Part shown: piece after piece, positions 49,933 to 59,682 of the stretch
Numbering within the stretch: position 1 is the stretch's first letter
How the letters are laid out: every line of letters begins with the position of its first letter
Assembly: GCF_900141875.1 (NCBI RefSeq)
Contig: NZ_FQZE01000003.1
Coordinates: 124,001 to 188,000, forward strand
DNA from: Tangfeifania diversioriginum
GTDB taxonomy: Bacteria > Bacteroidota > Bacteroidia > Bacteroidales > Prolixibacteraceae
Direction: 5' to 3'
Length of the DNA: 64,000 nt
The notes under the pieces: model-generated
The model's input: the letters and a program-made list of their open reading frames with translations, nothing else
Told to the model about the DNA's origin: nothing
The model's database searches: none
Made by a program: the position numbers and the translations under genes

Positions 49933-51195
49933 ATGGAACAAATAAAAAACATAAATGGCAAGTTGCAGGTACCCGACAAACCGGTCATTCCCTTTATTGA
50001 AGGCGACGGAATCGGGCACGACATCACCATGCCATCGCAAAAGGTAATTGATGCTGCAGTTGAAAAAGCCTACGGCGGCAAGCGAAAAATAATCTGGAAA
50101 GAAGTTCTGGCCGGCGAAAAAGCTTTCAGGCAAACCGGCAGTTACCTGCCCGATGCCACCATTGAAGCCTTCCGGAAATACCTGATTGGGATAAAGGGGC
50201 CATTACAAACTCCTGTTGGTGAAGGAATCCGTTCGCTTAACGTGGCACTGCGGCAAACACTCGATCTATTTGTTTGTCTGCGCCCGGTTCGCTGGTTTAA
50301 AGGTGTCCCCTCACCCATCCGTTATCCCACACTGGTTGACATGCATATTTTTCGCGAAAATACTGAAGATATTTATGCAGGTATTGAATATATGGATGGC
50401 AGTGCTGATGCAAAAAAGTTAAGCAACTTTCTAATTCAGGAAATGGGCGTTAAAGAAATCCGATTCCCCGGAAGTTCTTCTTTCGGTATAAAACCTGTTT
50501 CAAAAGAAGGCTCTGAGCGATTAATCAAGGCAGCAATTCAATATGCCATTCAGCGCGAATTGCCTTCGGTAACGCTGGTACACAAAGGCAACATCATGAA
50601 ATATACCGAAGGAGCTTTTAAAATATGGGGATACGATTTAGCTGAAAATGAATTTGGTGACTATACTTTTACCTGGCGGCAGTTTGAGAAAATAAAATCA
50701 GAAAAAGGCCGCCTCGATGCCGAGAAAGCACTGGAGGATGCAAAAAAAGCAGGCAAAGTAATTGTAAAAGATGTGATAACGGATGCCTTTTTACAGGAAT
50801 CGCTGTTAAAACCTTACGACCATTCGGTAATTGCAACCATGAACCTGAACGGCGATTACATCTCGGATCAACTGGCAGCAATGGTAGGTGGAATTGGAAT
50901 TTCGCCCGGAGCCAACATCAACTCTTCAAGTGGCTATGCCATTTTTGAGGCTACCCACGGGACAGCTCCCGATATTGCTGGTTCAGGAAAAGCAAATCCG
51001 AGTTCGCTGATACTTTCGGCTGTCATGATGCTCGAACACATCGGCTGGATTAAAGCTGCCGAACATGTGTACGACGCCATGGAGCATGTTTTTGCCAAGC
51101 GAAAAGTTACCTCCGATTTGTATGCCCAAATGGAGGGCGCCACGCTTTTAACCACTTCCGATTTTTCGGATGAAGTGATAAAAAACATGCATTAA
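49933..51195 (+). CDS. icd: NADP-dependent isocitrate dehydrogenase (prokaryotic type I)
   Basis: An E. coli Icd-like enzyme of about 420 residues. Key motifs are [34 protein letters not shown] (with the serine that IDH kinase/phosphatase modifies in E. coli), [14 protein letters not shown], a Lys/Tyr region [16 protein letters not shown], and [19 protein letters not shown]. The frame is open from an ATG at 49900, but 49933 ([14 protein letters not shown]) fits the family start better. It is read with acn, the type II enzyme and citrate synthase. Confidence 0.94.
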   Translation: MEQIKNINGKLQVPDKPVIPFIEGDGIGHDITMPSQKVIDAAVEKAYGGKRKIIWKEVLAGEKAFRQTGSYLPDATIEAFRKYLIGIKGPLQTPVGEGIRSLNVALRQTLDLFVCLRPVRWFKGVPSPIRYPTLVDMHIFRENTEDIYAGIEYMDGSADAKKLSNFLIQEMGVKEIRFPGSSSFGIKPVSKEGSERLIKAAIQYAIQRELPSVTLVHKGNIMKYTEGAFKIWGYDLAENEFGDYTFTWRQFEKIKSEKGRLDAEKALEDAKKAGKVIVKDVITDAFLQESLLKPYDHSVIATMNLNGDYISDQLAAMVGGIGISPGANINSSSGYAIFEATHGTAPDIAGSGKANPSSLILSAVMMLEHIGWIKAAEHVYDAMEHVFAKRKVTSDLYAQMEGATLLTTSDFSDEVIKNMH

Positions 51196-51230
51196 TTCAT
51201 TTTGATTATTAATACAAAAAACAAAAGAAT

Positions 51231-52556
51231 ATGGAATATATTAAGTACCGTTTTTTTCAAAAAGCAAGCAAGTGCTCGAAAGAGTTTCAACGTATTAAAA
51301 ATGAACATGCCGATAAAGTGATTGCTGAAGTTACATTAGGACAGGTTCTCACAGGAATGAAAGGAATTCCTTTACTGGTTACCGATACTTCGAAGCTCGA
51401 TCCGAATGAAGGAATTCGTTTCAAAGGTTATTCAATTCCTGAACTGCGGGAAAAACTTCCCAAAATATCATCAACAGGAGAACCGCTTCCTGAAGGGCTT
51501 TTCTACCTGATGCTGATTGGCGAAATACCAACGCATGAAGACGTAATGAATCTTTCGAAAGATTTTGCAACTCGTGCTCACGTACCGCAACATGTTTTCG
51601 ATGTTATCGATGCAATGCCAATGAATTCGAGGCCGATGACACAGTTCAGCGCTGCAATTCTGGCCATGGCCACCGAGTCAATCTTTCAAAAAGCTTACAG
51701 GGCCGGGGTAAATAAAAAATACTACTGGGATTCGACCTACGAAGATGTAATGAACCTGATTGCACGCCTGCCCCGGGTGGCGGCCTATATTTATCGCCGT
51801 AATTTTTACAACAACGAACAGATTGAACCTAATCCACGTTTAGACTGGGCCGGAAACCTGGCTCACATGATGGGATTTGATTCAGAAGATATTCGCAGAC
51901 TGTTCCGTCTTTACATGGTTATTCATGCCGACCACGAAGGAGGAAATGTATCGGCACACACCGCACACCTTGTAGGTTCGGCACTGAGTAATCCATATTA
52001 CGCATATTCGGCAGCAATGACAGGCCTTGCAGGGCCACTCCACGGTTTTGCAAACCAGGATGTGATTCACTGGATTTCTCAGATGATTGAAGATTTGGAT
52101 ACCGACAAGCCTACTGACGAACAGGTGGCAACCTATTGTAAAAAGACACTGGAAGAAGGCCGCGTTATTCCGGGCTACGGTCATGCAGTGCTCCGTAAAA
52201 CTGACCCAAGATTTACAGCACAACAAGATTTTGCAGAAAAATACATTAAGGATGACGCAATGATTGACATTGTAAATCAACTCTATAAAATTGTTCCTCC
52301 TATTTTGTCGAATGTTGGTAAAATTAAAAATCCATGGCCAAATGTCGATGCATTCAGCGGCTCCCTGCTCTACCACTACGGAATAGAAGAATACACCTTC
52401 TACACCGTACTGTTTGGTGTTTCCAGAGCCCTTGGGGTTTTAGCATCGTTTGTAAACGACCGTGTTTACGGAATGCCCATTGAAAGGCCAACTTCGCATC
52501 CGTTGGAATGGTTCCGCGATAAAGTGGAAGGGAAAAAGAGCAACAAGAAATGTTAA
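51231..52556 (+). CDS. gltA: Citrate synthase (eukaryote/mitochondrial-like)
   Basis: It condenses oxaloacetate with acetyl-CoA. The 441-residue protein resembles the mitochondrial branch: GIRFKGYSIPELREKLP, MPMNSRPMTQFSAAILAM, MVIHADHEGGNVSAHTAHLVGSAL (active-site His), PGYGHAVLRKTDPRF (second His) and the final Asp region NVDAFSGSLLYHYG. It ends the acn-icd-icd-gltA operon, only 17 bases before a strong terminator, so all four enzymes from oxaloacetate to 2-oxoglutarate are co-regulated. Confidence 0.95.
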   Translation: MEYIKYRFFQKASKCSKEFQRIKNEHADKVIAEVTLGQVLTGMKGIPLLVTDTSKLDPNEGIRFKGYSIPELREKLPKISSTGEPLPEGLFYLMLIGEIPTHEDVMNLSKDFATRAHVPQHVFDVIDAMPMNSRPMTQFSAAILAMATESIFQKAYRAGVNKKYYWDSTYEDVMNLIARLPRVAAYIYRRNFYNNEQIEPNPRLDWAGNLAHMMGFDSEDIRRLFRLYMVIHADHEGGNVSAHTAHLVGSALSNPYYAYSAAMTGLAGPLHGFANQDVIHWISQMIEDLDTDKPTDEQVATYCKKTLEEGRVIPGYGHAVLRKTDPRFTAQQDFAEKYIKDDAMIDIVNQLYKIVPPILSNVGKIKNPWPNVDAFSGSLLYHYGIEEYTFYTVLFGVSRALGVLASFVNDRVYGMPIERPTSHPLEWFRDKVEGKKSNKKC

Positions 52557-52572
52557 CATATTTTCTATAGAG

Positions 52573-52597
52573 AAGCCGGCTCAAAGCCGGCTTTTTT
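52573..52597 (+). terminator. Intrinsic terminator of the TCA operon
   Basis: AAGCCGGCT-CAA-AGCCGGCTT followed by TTTTT: a nine-base perfect GC-rich stem, three-base loop and T-run, 17 bases after the citrate synthase stop. Confidence 0.92.
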
Positions 52598-52672
52598 ATT
52601 GATATTCCACAAAATCCGAAAAACATTTTGTCCACCAAACTGTTCAAACAATTAAACAAAAGACAATTAAAG

Positions 52673-53233
52673 ATGCAATTAAACAAAGCCATAAAAAACC
52701 GCTGGAGTCCGCGTGCATTCTCACGCCAAAAGGTTACCGACGAAATGCTTGATTTACTTTTTGAAGCGGCCCGCTGGGCCCCCTCATCAAGAAACGGGCA
52801 ACCCTGGCATTATTACTATGTGAGACGTGAAGACAAGGAAACATTTCAGCAGGTTCTCGATATTTTAACGGGAATTAATCCTGGATGGGCACAACATGCA
52901 CAGGTACTCATCATTACAGTAATGAGAAGAAAACATGAATTTAACAACCTCCCAAACGGCAAGGCACTTCACGACATGGGAGCTGCCAGCGCATTAATGG
53001 GAGTGCAGGCCGCAGAAATGGGACTGCAAATTCATCAGATGGGTGGTTTCGACAAAGAAAAGGCAACAGCTTATTTGAATCTCGACACTGAAAACTTTGA
53101 GCCAGTGACGTGCATTGCTGTTGGCGCCGAGGGGGATGCAAATCAATTGCCCGACGACCTGAAAAAACGGGAGTTGGAACCCAGGGAAAGAAAAGAAAAA
53201 AAGGAATTTGTTATTGACCTCGGCAGGCATTAA
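52673..53233 (+). CDS. Nitroreductase family protein
   Basis: An FMN-dependent NAD(P)H oxidoreductase of 186 residues. The ATG at 52673 gives MQLNKAIKNRWSPRAFSRQKV, the standard start. A TTG at 52628 would add 15 unlikely residues. FMN contacts are in RWSPRAF, AARWAPSSRNGQPWHYYYVRR and the C-terminal AVGAEGDANQLPDDLKKRE. Natural substrate is not known. It is tail to tail with the lipid kinase gene, two bases apart. Confidence 0.93.
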   Translation: MQLNKAIKNRWSPRAFSRQKVTDEMLDLLFEAARWAPSSRNGQPWHYYYVRREDKETFQQVLDILTGINPGWAQHAQVLIITVMRRKHEFNNLPNGKALHDMGAASALMGVQAAEMGLQIHQMGGFDKEKATAYLNLDTENFEPVTCIAVGAEGDANQLPDDLKKRELEPRERKEKKEFVIDLGRH

Positions 53234-53235
53234 AA

Positions 53236-54168
53236 TTACACACCACAAACTTTTATTGCGTGGTGCATAATTTCAATCTTCAGGGAAGTTGTTTCAGGAA
53301 TAATTTCCCCATCAACCTGACACTCGTGGGAGGCTGGCAAACTAATAGTTGCTTTGTCGGTGGAATATACTTTAACATATTTCATGTGGTGTAAACTGCC
53401 TGTAAAAGCCGCAAAAATGAAGGTAAAAACAAACCACCACGGATAGGGCCTGATAATTACGATTTCAAATTTGCCGTCATCAATTTTCCCGGTTGAATTA
53501 ATTATTGCCCCCGTACCAAAACTTTGTGCATTGGCAATTACCAGCATTTCAGTTTTCATTTTTTTGCGCCGCTGCCCGGGAATTTCAATATAAAAAGGGA
53601 AATAGGTTTTCCCTTCCATCAGTTCTTTAAACAATTGCTTGCCGTATCCTATAAGTCCTTTTGAACCTTCTTTCTCAAACCGCTTAACAATGCGGGCGTT
53701 AATTCCCACATCGCTCAGGTGCAGACAATAGAACCGGTCGTTAATTTTAATAACATCCATTGGATTTGCCGGATTCTCCAGGTTGAAATTCAGAGCCCGC
53801 CGGAATTTTTCAGGGATCCCGAGGTTATAAGCCAGTCCATTTGCTGAACCTGATGGAATAATTCCCAGTTCGATATCGGTTCCCAAAAGTTCAACAGCAA
53901 CCATGTTAACTGTGCCGTCGCCTCCTGCGGCAATCACTTTTTGAGGTTCAAAATCGTTAATTTGCGACCTGATTTTATTGGGATCGTCTTCGCCCGTGGT
54001 TTCAAAAACCTTCCACTGAAAATTAAATTTTTCAGCAGTTTCTGAAATAATCGACCGGTAATCGTCTGTCAGGGCATTTCCAGACATTGGGTTAACAACA
54101 AACAGTATTTTTAAATTTGTATGATTATTCAATTTTACTAATTTAAACGTGATTAAAAGCAGAGACAC
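53236..54168 (-). CDS. Diacylglycerol kinase family lipid kinase
   Basis: A soluble, DgkB/YegS-type lipid kinase, 310 residues with the annotated GTG start at 54168. The nucleotide site is VIAAGGDGTVNMVAVELL (GGDGT 82-86), preceded by ILFVVNPMSGNA, and followed by LGIIPSGSANGLAYNLGIP and SLPASHECQVDGE. The start codon is uncertain because no ATG is near; a TTG about 36 bases inside is possible. It is divergent from the App1-type phosphatase gene, 71 bases away. Confidence 0.9.
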   Translation of the reverse strand: MSLLLITFKLVKLNNHTNLKILFVVNPMSGNALTDDYRSIISETAEKFNFQWKVFETTGEDDPNKIRSQINDFEPQKVIAAGGDGTVNMVAVELLGTDIELGIIPSGSANGLAYNLGIPEKFRRALNFNLENPANPMDVIKINDRFYCLHLSDVGINARIVKRFEKEGSKGLIGYGKQLFKELMEGKTYFPFYIEIPGQRRKKMKTEMLVIANAQSFGTGAIINSTGKIDDGKFEIVIIRPYPWWFVFTFIFAAFTGSLHHMKYVKVYSTDKATISLPASHECQVDGEIIPETTSLKIEIMHHAIKVCGV

Positions 54169-54239
54169 CCAGGTTCTGATGTCTGTTGCTCTTATTCCAT
54201 AAAGTTGTAATATTATAAAAAAAACAAATAAAATTAGGG

Positions 54240-55370
54240 ATGAAATACCTTAAACCCATAATAAAAGGAGCCTACAAACCAATAAAACGGCTGAAAGTCT
54301 ATTTTAAACAAAAAGCCGGATGGTTAGATATTCCTAAAATAATGCCTTTCAAGGGATACGGAAATGAAAAAGAAATTATCATCCAGGGAATGGTGATTGA
54401 GGACAAAGGCCTCACAAAACCCCATGACAAATTAAAATTCTGGCAAAATATGCTGGCCACCATTAAAAGATTTTCGGGTGACGAAATTGCCGGGGTGAAT
54501 GTAAAAGCCACCTTCCGGGAGCAAACCCAATTTGCCGAAACCGATGAACAGGGATTTTTTCTTTTCAGCTTTAAAATAGATAATAACGAAGAACAAACTG
54601 TTGGCGACTGGCTTTCTGTGCAATTTGAACTTGTAGATGAAATTGTTGAGAACCAGCCCAAAACTACTGCAACCGGTTATATCCGATTTATTCCGCAAGG
54701 AAATGAGCACATTATTGTATCCGATGTTGATGACACGGTAATGGTTTCGCATTCAACCCAAACCCTCAAAAAACTCAGGCTCATGCTGTTTAAAAATGCC
54801 CTCACCCGTGCTCCTTTTCCAGGGATTTCTTTTTTTTACAAAGCGCTGGCAAAAGGGACAGACACTGCTGTTTCCCATCCGTTTTTCTATGTTTCAAGCA
54901 GTGAATGGAACCTTTATGATTTGCTCGATGATTTTTTCAGCTACAATCAGTTGCCCCGTGGTGTTTTTTTATTGAAAAGACTGGAGCACAGCATTCTGAA
55001 ATTTTGGAAATCGGGAGGCGGAAACCATCAGCACAAATTTGATAAAATCAGGCACCTGCTGCAGTTTTATCCCAACCGCGCATTTATTTTAATTGGCGAC
55101 AGCGGACAACGCGATCCGGAAATTTACTCGCGCCTGGCGCTTGAATTTCCAGGACGTATAGAAACCATCTTCATCCGGAAAATTCGTTCACGGAGTTTTC
55201 TGAATAAAAATGAAGAGCATACAGCCAAACTGACCGAAGTACAAACCGGTTATTTCGAAGTAAAAAACAGTCACGAAGCTGCACTTATTGCATTGCGCCG
55301 CGGTTACATCAGTTCAAAATATTTTAGTGAGACTGAAGCAGGATTGTCAAAACAAAACGCCTCAGATTGA
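54240..55370 (+). CDS. App1-family phosphatidate phosphatase (DUF2183)
   Basis: A 376-residue protein of the App1 family. After an N-terminal beta domain (about 40-150, like a Big/transthyretin fold) comes the HAD-like catalytic part with HIIVSDVDDTVMVS (DxDxT at 162-166), PGISFFYKAL, YVSSSEWNLYDLLDDFF and ILIGDSGQRDPEIY. Yeast App1 hydrolyses phosphatidate to diacylglycerol. Its divergent neighbour is a lipid kinase of the opposite direction, which supports a lipid-phosphate role. Confidence 0.88.
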   Translation: MKYLKPIIKGAYKPIKRLKVYFKQKAGWLDIPKIMPFKGYGNEKEIIIQGMVIEDKGLTKPHDKLKFWQNMLATIKRFSGDEIAGVNVKATFREQTQFAETDEQGFFLFSFKIDNNEEQTVGDWLSVQFELVDEIVENQPKTTATGYIRFIPQGNEHIIVSDVDDTVMVSHSTQTLKKLRLMLFKNALTRAPFPGISFFYKALAKGTDTAVSHPFFYVSSSEWNLYDLLDDFFSYNQLPRGVFLLKRLEHSILKFWKSGGGNHQHKFDKIRHLLQFYPNRAFILIGDSGQRDPEIYSRLALEFPGRIETIFIRKIRSRSFLNKNEEHTAKLTEVQTGYFEVKNSHEAALIALRRGYISSKYFSETEAGLSKQNASD

Positions 55371-55392
55371 GTTGAAAGAAATTAAATAAATG

Positions 55393-56172
55393 TTAGCCCG
55401 ATACTTTTTTAATAAATTGAATGGAGCGTTCGTTAAAAACCTCGGGCTGATCGAGGTTACAAACATGCCCGCTATTTCGGATTACCTCCAGCTTCGAATT
55501 CAGGTGTTTTTTCACGAGGTTGGAAACCATGGGCAGAAACATGTGATCGCGCTCTCCCATTAAATATAAAACAGGGGCCGATGCTTCTTTGACCAAAAAT
55601 TCTTTGAGATTATCCCTGATCTCGCCCGACATGCGCAGCCACTTTTTAAACTCCCTGTCTCCCAGCCTCACAGCTTCACTAATAAACAGGTTTCGCGACG
55701 CGGTATGTTTGCGCGAAGGAATTAAAATCCAGGCATTCAGCCTGTACAACCACATGTATGGCAGAATGGAATTCAACAATTTGGCCACGCTAACCAATCC
55801 ATTTATCTTTTTATTAAACTGAACAACTGCACCTCCCAGAATTATTGACTCCGCTCTTCCCGGTGCCAGTTTATCCATAGCACGAATTACAATGCATCCC
55901 AGCGATATTCCTACAAAATGTGCCTTTTCGATGTTCAGGTGGTCCATGGTGTAGATTACATCTGCTGCTATTTCATCAAATTTGTATATCTCTTCCTTAG
56001 AGTATTGTTTTTTCGATTTTCCGTGCCCCCGCAAATCGACCAGTAAAACATTAAATTGTTTTTTGAAGTCGCGCAACTGCCTGAACCAAACCACATTGCT
56101 CCCTCCTGCTCCGTGTACAAAAACCACCCAGGTTTTTGATGTTTTATGTCTGAATATTTTGTGATACAACAT
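55393..56172 (-). CDS. Alpha/beta hydrolase
   Basis: A 259-residue alpha/beta-fold hydrolase without signal peptide. VVFVHGAGGSNVVWFRQL gives the oxyanion region, LLVDLRGHGKS follows, and FVGISLGCIVIRAMD holds the nucleophile in G-I-S-L-G. The acid is probably the Asp in LYLMGERDHMFLP and the His the one in VIRNSGHVCNLDQP. Substrate unknown. It is tail to tail with the App1-family gene, 22 bases apart. Confidence 0.88.
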   Translation of the reverse strand: MLYHKIFRHKTSKTWVVFVHGAGGSNVVWFRQLRDFKKQFNVLLVDLRGHGKSKKQYSKEEIYKFDEIAADVIYTMDHLNIEKAHFVGISLGCIVIRAMDKLAPGRAESIILGGAVVQFNKKINGLVSVAKLLNSILPYMWLYRLNAWILIPSRKHTASRNLFISEAVRLGDREFKKWLRMSGEIRDNLKEFLVKEASAPVLYLMGERDHMFLPMVSNLVKKHLNSKLEVIRNSGHVCNLDQPEVFNERSIQFIKKVSG

Positions 56173-56313
56173 CGCGTCAAATATATGCTTTTTTTAGCCT
56201 CGGTTAACAACACAAAATGTATTCCGAAAAATCATTAATCCTGATCCATTCAAAATATTCTACTGTCGTGTCAACGATGAATTGTGATTGGACTGGACAC
56301 TACTATAAAAAAA

Positions 56314-57132
56314 TTATTTACCCGGATAAACCGGACTCATCCACTCCTCTTTGGGTAAATATTTGCTACCGCTGGCCCATTTAATTCCTCTTTGCAAAAT
56401 CTCCCAGGCCTGGGGGATATCAAAATCGGCAGGTGTATGCCCCACCGAAATATAAAATACACGGCCTTTGCCATAGGTTTTTTTCCATACCACTGGAACG
56501 ACAGCTCCGTCAATCCATTCCGCATGATCGCCGTTGAATGTAGTTGTGGCAAGCACTTTTACATTCGGATCTACATGCATGTAATATTGTTCTGAATTGA
56601 TCTCAAAATTGCTGACTCCTTTTGTGAGCGGGTCGTTTTTGTCGGTAATTTCCACGGTATAATCAATAACACCACCGGGGTGGGCTACCCACTGGCCGCC
56701 AACCATAAACTGGTATTCGGTATTGTTCCTGAACGAATCGCCCAGTCCGCCATGAGTTCCTGCCAGGCCAACTCCGTTTTTCACAGCTTCAAGCAGGCCT
56801 TTTTCCTGTTCCTGCGAAATCTGGCCCATGGTCCACGACTGAAAAACCAGGTCGGTTTCTTCCATAACCTCTTTATTGGTATAAACGTCGAGCGATTCAG
56901 AAACTGTAACAATTGCCCCCTGCGTTTTCAGCCAGTTGTGTACTTTTTCAGTCAATTCTTTAGGGTAATGGCCATCCCATCCGCCCCAAACCATCAACAC
57001 TTTTTTCCCTTCCAGGGAGGGCAATTCATCCGGTGCTGCGGGAGGATTTTCAGCTGAAGCAAGTGTATTTAAAATAAACAATAGCAGAAATGCAAATCCG
57101 GTAATACGAGCAGTTTTAATTTTTGAAATCAT
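56314..57132 (-). CDS. Secreted ThuA domain protein
   Basis: A 272-residue exported protein (signal 1-27) with a class I amidotransferase-like ThuA fold. It shows KVLMVWGGWDGHYPKELTE, DLVFQSWTMGQIS, KNGVGLAGTHGGLGDSFRN, VGGQWVAHPGG, and the C-terminal YGKGRVFYISVGHTPADFDIP. ThuA-type proteins occur in glycan utilisation gene sets next to Gfo/Idh/MocA enzymes; the chemistry is not well established. The GH20-like gene 71 bases upstream is on the same strand. Confidence 0.88.
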   Translation of the reverse strand: MISKIKTARITGFAFLLLFILNTLASAENPPAAPDELPSLEGKKVLMVWGGWDGHYPKELTEKVHNWLKTQGAIVTVSESLDVYTNKEVMEETDLVFQSWTMGQISQEQEKGLLEAVKNGVGLAGTHGGLGDSFRNNTEYQFMVGGQWVAHPGGVIDYTVEITDKNDPLTKGVSNFEINSEQYYMHVDPNVKVLATTTFNGDHAEWIDGAVVPVVWKKTYGKGRVFYISVGHTPADFDIPQAWEILQRGIKWASGSKYLPKEEWMSPVYPGK

Positions 57133-57203
57133 TTTATTTTGGTTTAATTGATTTTTCCGAGCAGTAAAAATAGCAATTGTTTCGGCTAAAAAACAAAATC
57201 CTT

Positions 57204-58280
57204 TTAATTTTTCCAGGCATCCACCAGTGCTTTAAAACAGTCGGCTGAATTGTCGTGCCGTTCATCGCTCGTTGTTCCACGGTAACTTTCCATAAAAGTA
57301 CCGGCTGGTCCCCAAACCGTTTGTAACATCCCCCGATACATAGGTTTCATTTCTTCGGTAGCTCCATCAATAAACAAGCGCATCATTTTTTCCTGTTCCA
57401 CAGCATTTTCTGCATTTCGCCACGGGCAGGTCAACACCTGTAACCCTTTTGCAGCAAACAAAACAGCTGTCGGGTCAGGACGTTCGTAGTGCCAGTCGCA
57501 TATTACTACATCTTTCGGAATCATATCGATTGCACGGTGGGTGTTGTTAAAACTTCCTTCCCAAAATCCAATTCCTGTTGCTTTTCCGTCAATCAGCCGG
57601 TCGCCCCAAATCCAGAGCTCTTTTCCCGATTCATTTAAATGATTTCTTATTTTTGATACTTCGCCGGCAAAAAGTTCAGCTTTGTCGCGCCCATAACAAC
57701 GCGGGCATTGCTCGTGCCCGATGTAAAACACCTCATCCATTCCGGCATGAAATGCATCGGTTTCAAAGACTTTAGTAATTTCATCTACCAACGCAAAAAC
57801 CACCTCATGCACTTCGGGATGCAACGGGCAGTAACTTTTGCAATACAAACCATCGTCGTTGGGCCATTCATAATCATCCGGAAGTTCAACTTCGGGTGTT
57901 TCATCAAATTCGGGATACACTTCGAGCAACTTACCCGGTGTACCATGCCACGACTGATGACCCAGCAAATTAATTTGCGGAATCAGCCTGATATTATTGG
58001 CGTTACAAACTTCAACCAGTTTTTTCACATCCTCTTTTTTCAGCGGATTGTTCCCCACCAGTTCGGGGTGCGACTGGTAATCGTATTCCCAATCAACCCG
58101 TAAAATGAGCAGATTCAACTCAGTATCAGCCAATTCATTGTCAATAAATTCAACAAAGTCATCTACCAAACCAGGTGGCGGCGCAGCAATACAAAGCCCT
58201 TTTACCGGATAAGGCGGATTGGCATTTAAATGGAAAAAAGAAAGGGTTAAAACAGCAAGTAACAGCGTAACTTGTTTCAT
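57204..58280 (-). CDS. Secreted GH20-like glycoside hydrolase
   Basis: A 358-residue exported TIM-barrel protein (signal 1-20). It resembles GH20 beta-hexosaminidases in the segments IRLIPQINLLGHQSW and FHAGMDEVFYIG (178-189), where Asp182-Glu183 correspond to the catalytic pair of the H-x-G-x-DE motif. ELWIWGDRLI and CDWHYERPDPT follow. It lacks the usual N-terminal GH20b domain and is shorter than typical enzymes. An added C-P-R-C pair (about 192-195) could bind metal. Precise substrate is not clear. Confidence 0.72.
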   Translation of the reverse strand: MKQVTLLLAVLTLSFFHLNANPPYPVKGLCIAAPPPGLVDDFVEFIDNELADTELNLLILRVDWEYDYQSHPELVGNNPLKKEDVKKLVEVCNANNIRLIPQINLLGHQSWHGTPGKLLEVYPEFDETPEVELPDDYEWPNDDGLYCKSYCPLHPEVHEVVFALVDEITKVFETDAFHAGMDEVFYIGHEQCPRCYGRDKAELFAGEVSKIRNHLNESGKELWIWGDRLIDGKATGIGFWEGSFNNTHRAIDMIPKDVVICDWHYERPDPTAVLFAAKGLQVLTCPWRNAENAVEQEKMMRLFIDGATEEMKPMYRGMLQTVWGPAGTFMESYRGTTSDERHDNSADCFKALVDAWKN

Positions 58281-58453
58281 TTTTTATTGATTATAGTTTA
58301 TAGCGTGAATTTAATAAAAAATGAATTCCCGCATAAATTATCATTTATAGCTACACTCCCCCCACATTATTTCCAAAATGTTGGAAAGTTTTTAAGCCTA
58401 TTTTTTTATTGCACTCAAATTTTCCGTAATTTTTAGGATTAAATAAAACAATC

Positions 58454-59677
58454 ATGGAAAAATCGCTAAAAGAAGAAATCCGCAGTTTTATAACCGAAGG
58501 AGTTCATGAAAAACCAGTTGAAGCTAATCCCGATAAGTTCTGGGAAAACCTTATAAATACAGGCACTGAATTGTGGCTCGACACCGGCGACATGGTGGAA
58601 GCCGAAAAAAACTGGACAGCCGAAATGACCGCACTCACTACCAACAACACGCTGGTTAACAAAGAAATTCAAAAAGGTATTTACGATGAATTTATTTCCG
58701 ACGCGAAAGAGATTGTAAGTTCGTTGCCGCCCAGGGAACAAATTATTGAAATTGCTTTTATTTTGAATGCCCGGCATGGTTTGCGGCTAGCCAAAAAGTT
58801 CGGTGGTTTTGTGAGTGTTGAACTTCATACCGACACCGCGCATAATATAGAAGCAACCACTGAGTATGCGAAAAGATATTTTGAAATTTGCCCTGAACAG
58901 TTCATCATAAAAGTACCTTACACCGCTGCAGGCTTGCTGGCTGCCCGCAAACTACGCGAAATGGGTGTAAAAATTAATTTCACACTCGAGTTTTCGGCAC
59001 GGCAAAATGTGATGGTAACAGCCATTACAAAACCCAATTATCAAAATGTTTTTTTGGGAAGAATTGGTGCCTACATAAAAGACAACCACCTTGGTGACGG
59101 AACCGGTGCCGGCGAACGCACCGTGCTGGAAACGCAGAAATGGGTCACCAAAATTTCGGAAAATCATAAAGAACCTTCAAAATTAATAGCAGCCAGTTTA
59201 CGAAGCTATGAACAACTGGAGGCTCTTGCCGGATGTGATGTTTTTACCATGCCAATAAAAGTAGCTGCCGAAGGAAAAGAAAAGCTCACAGGAGATTTCA
59301 AACCGAAGTTACACGAAGTTTATCCGGTTGGACTCAACAAAAAAGCAGGGAAATATTTCCCCGGTAAACTTTGGGAAGTGACCGAACACGAACTTGAACT
59401 GGCAAAAAGCATGGATGACAACTGTCCGGCCAACGGGAATGAACTTATTGACCGTGTTCATGCAGCAGGATGCGGCGACATGTTTCCTTACCTGAGCGAA
59501 AAAGATTTGAATTACATTTCAGCTGACGGCAAAATTCCGAACCATGGGCGCTGGGCCGAACGCATTGAAAGCGGTGAACTGGCAATCGACACCTTACTGA
59601 ATTTGGCCGGGCTGGCCAGTTTTGCCAACGACCAGGCACAACTCGATGCCCGCATTGAAAGAATAATCAGGCAGTAA
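58454..59677 (+). CDS. Transaldolase family protein
   Basis: A 407-residue class I aldolase-type barrel. Family features are LWLDTGD (about 40-46), TTNNTLVNKE, the Schiff-base Lys153 in FIIKVPYTAAGLLAARKL, INFTLEFSARQ and KLIAASLRSYEQLEALAGCDVFTMP. It is longer than housekeeping transaldolases (about 220-330), mainly through a C-terminal helical extension. It may act in the pentose phosphate pathway or on another sugar phosphate. It is tail to tail with the histidine kinase gene, five bases apart. Confidence 0.78.
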   Translation: MEKSLKEEIRSFITEGVHEKPVEANPDKFWENLINTGTELWLDTGDMVEAEKNWTAEMTALTTNNTLVNKEIQKGIYDEFISDAKEIVSSLPPREQIIEIAFILNARHGLRLAKKFGGFVSVELHTDTAHNIEATTEYAKRYFEICPEQFIIKVPYTAAGLLAARKLREMGVKINFTLEFSARQNVMVTAITKPNYQNVFLGRIGAYIKDNHLGDGTGAGERTVLETQKWVTKISENHKEPSKLIAASLRSYEQLEALAGCDVFTMPIKVAAEGKEKLTGDFKPKLHEVYPVGLNKKAGKYFPGKLWEVTEHELELAKSMDDNCPANGNELIDRVHAAGCGDMFPYLSEKDLNYISADGKIPNHGRWAERIESGELAIDTLLNLAGLASFANDQAQLDARIERIIRQ

Positions 59678-59682
59678 AAAAA

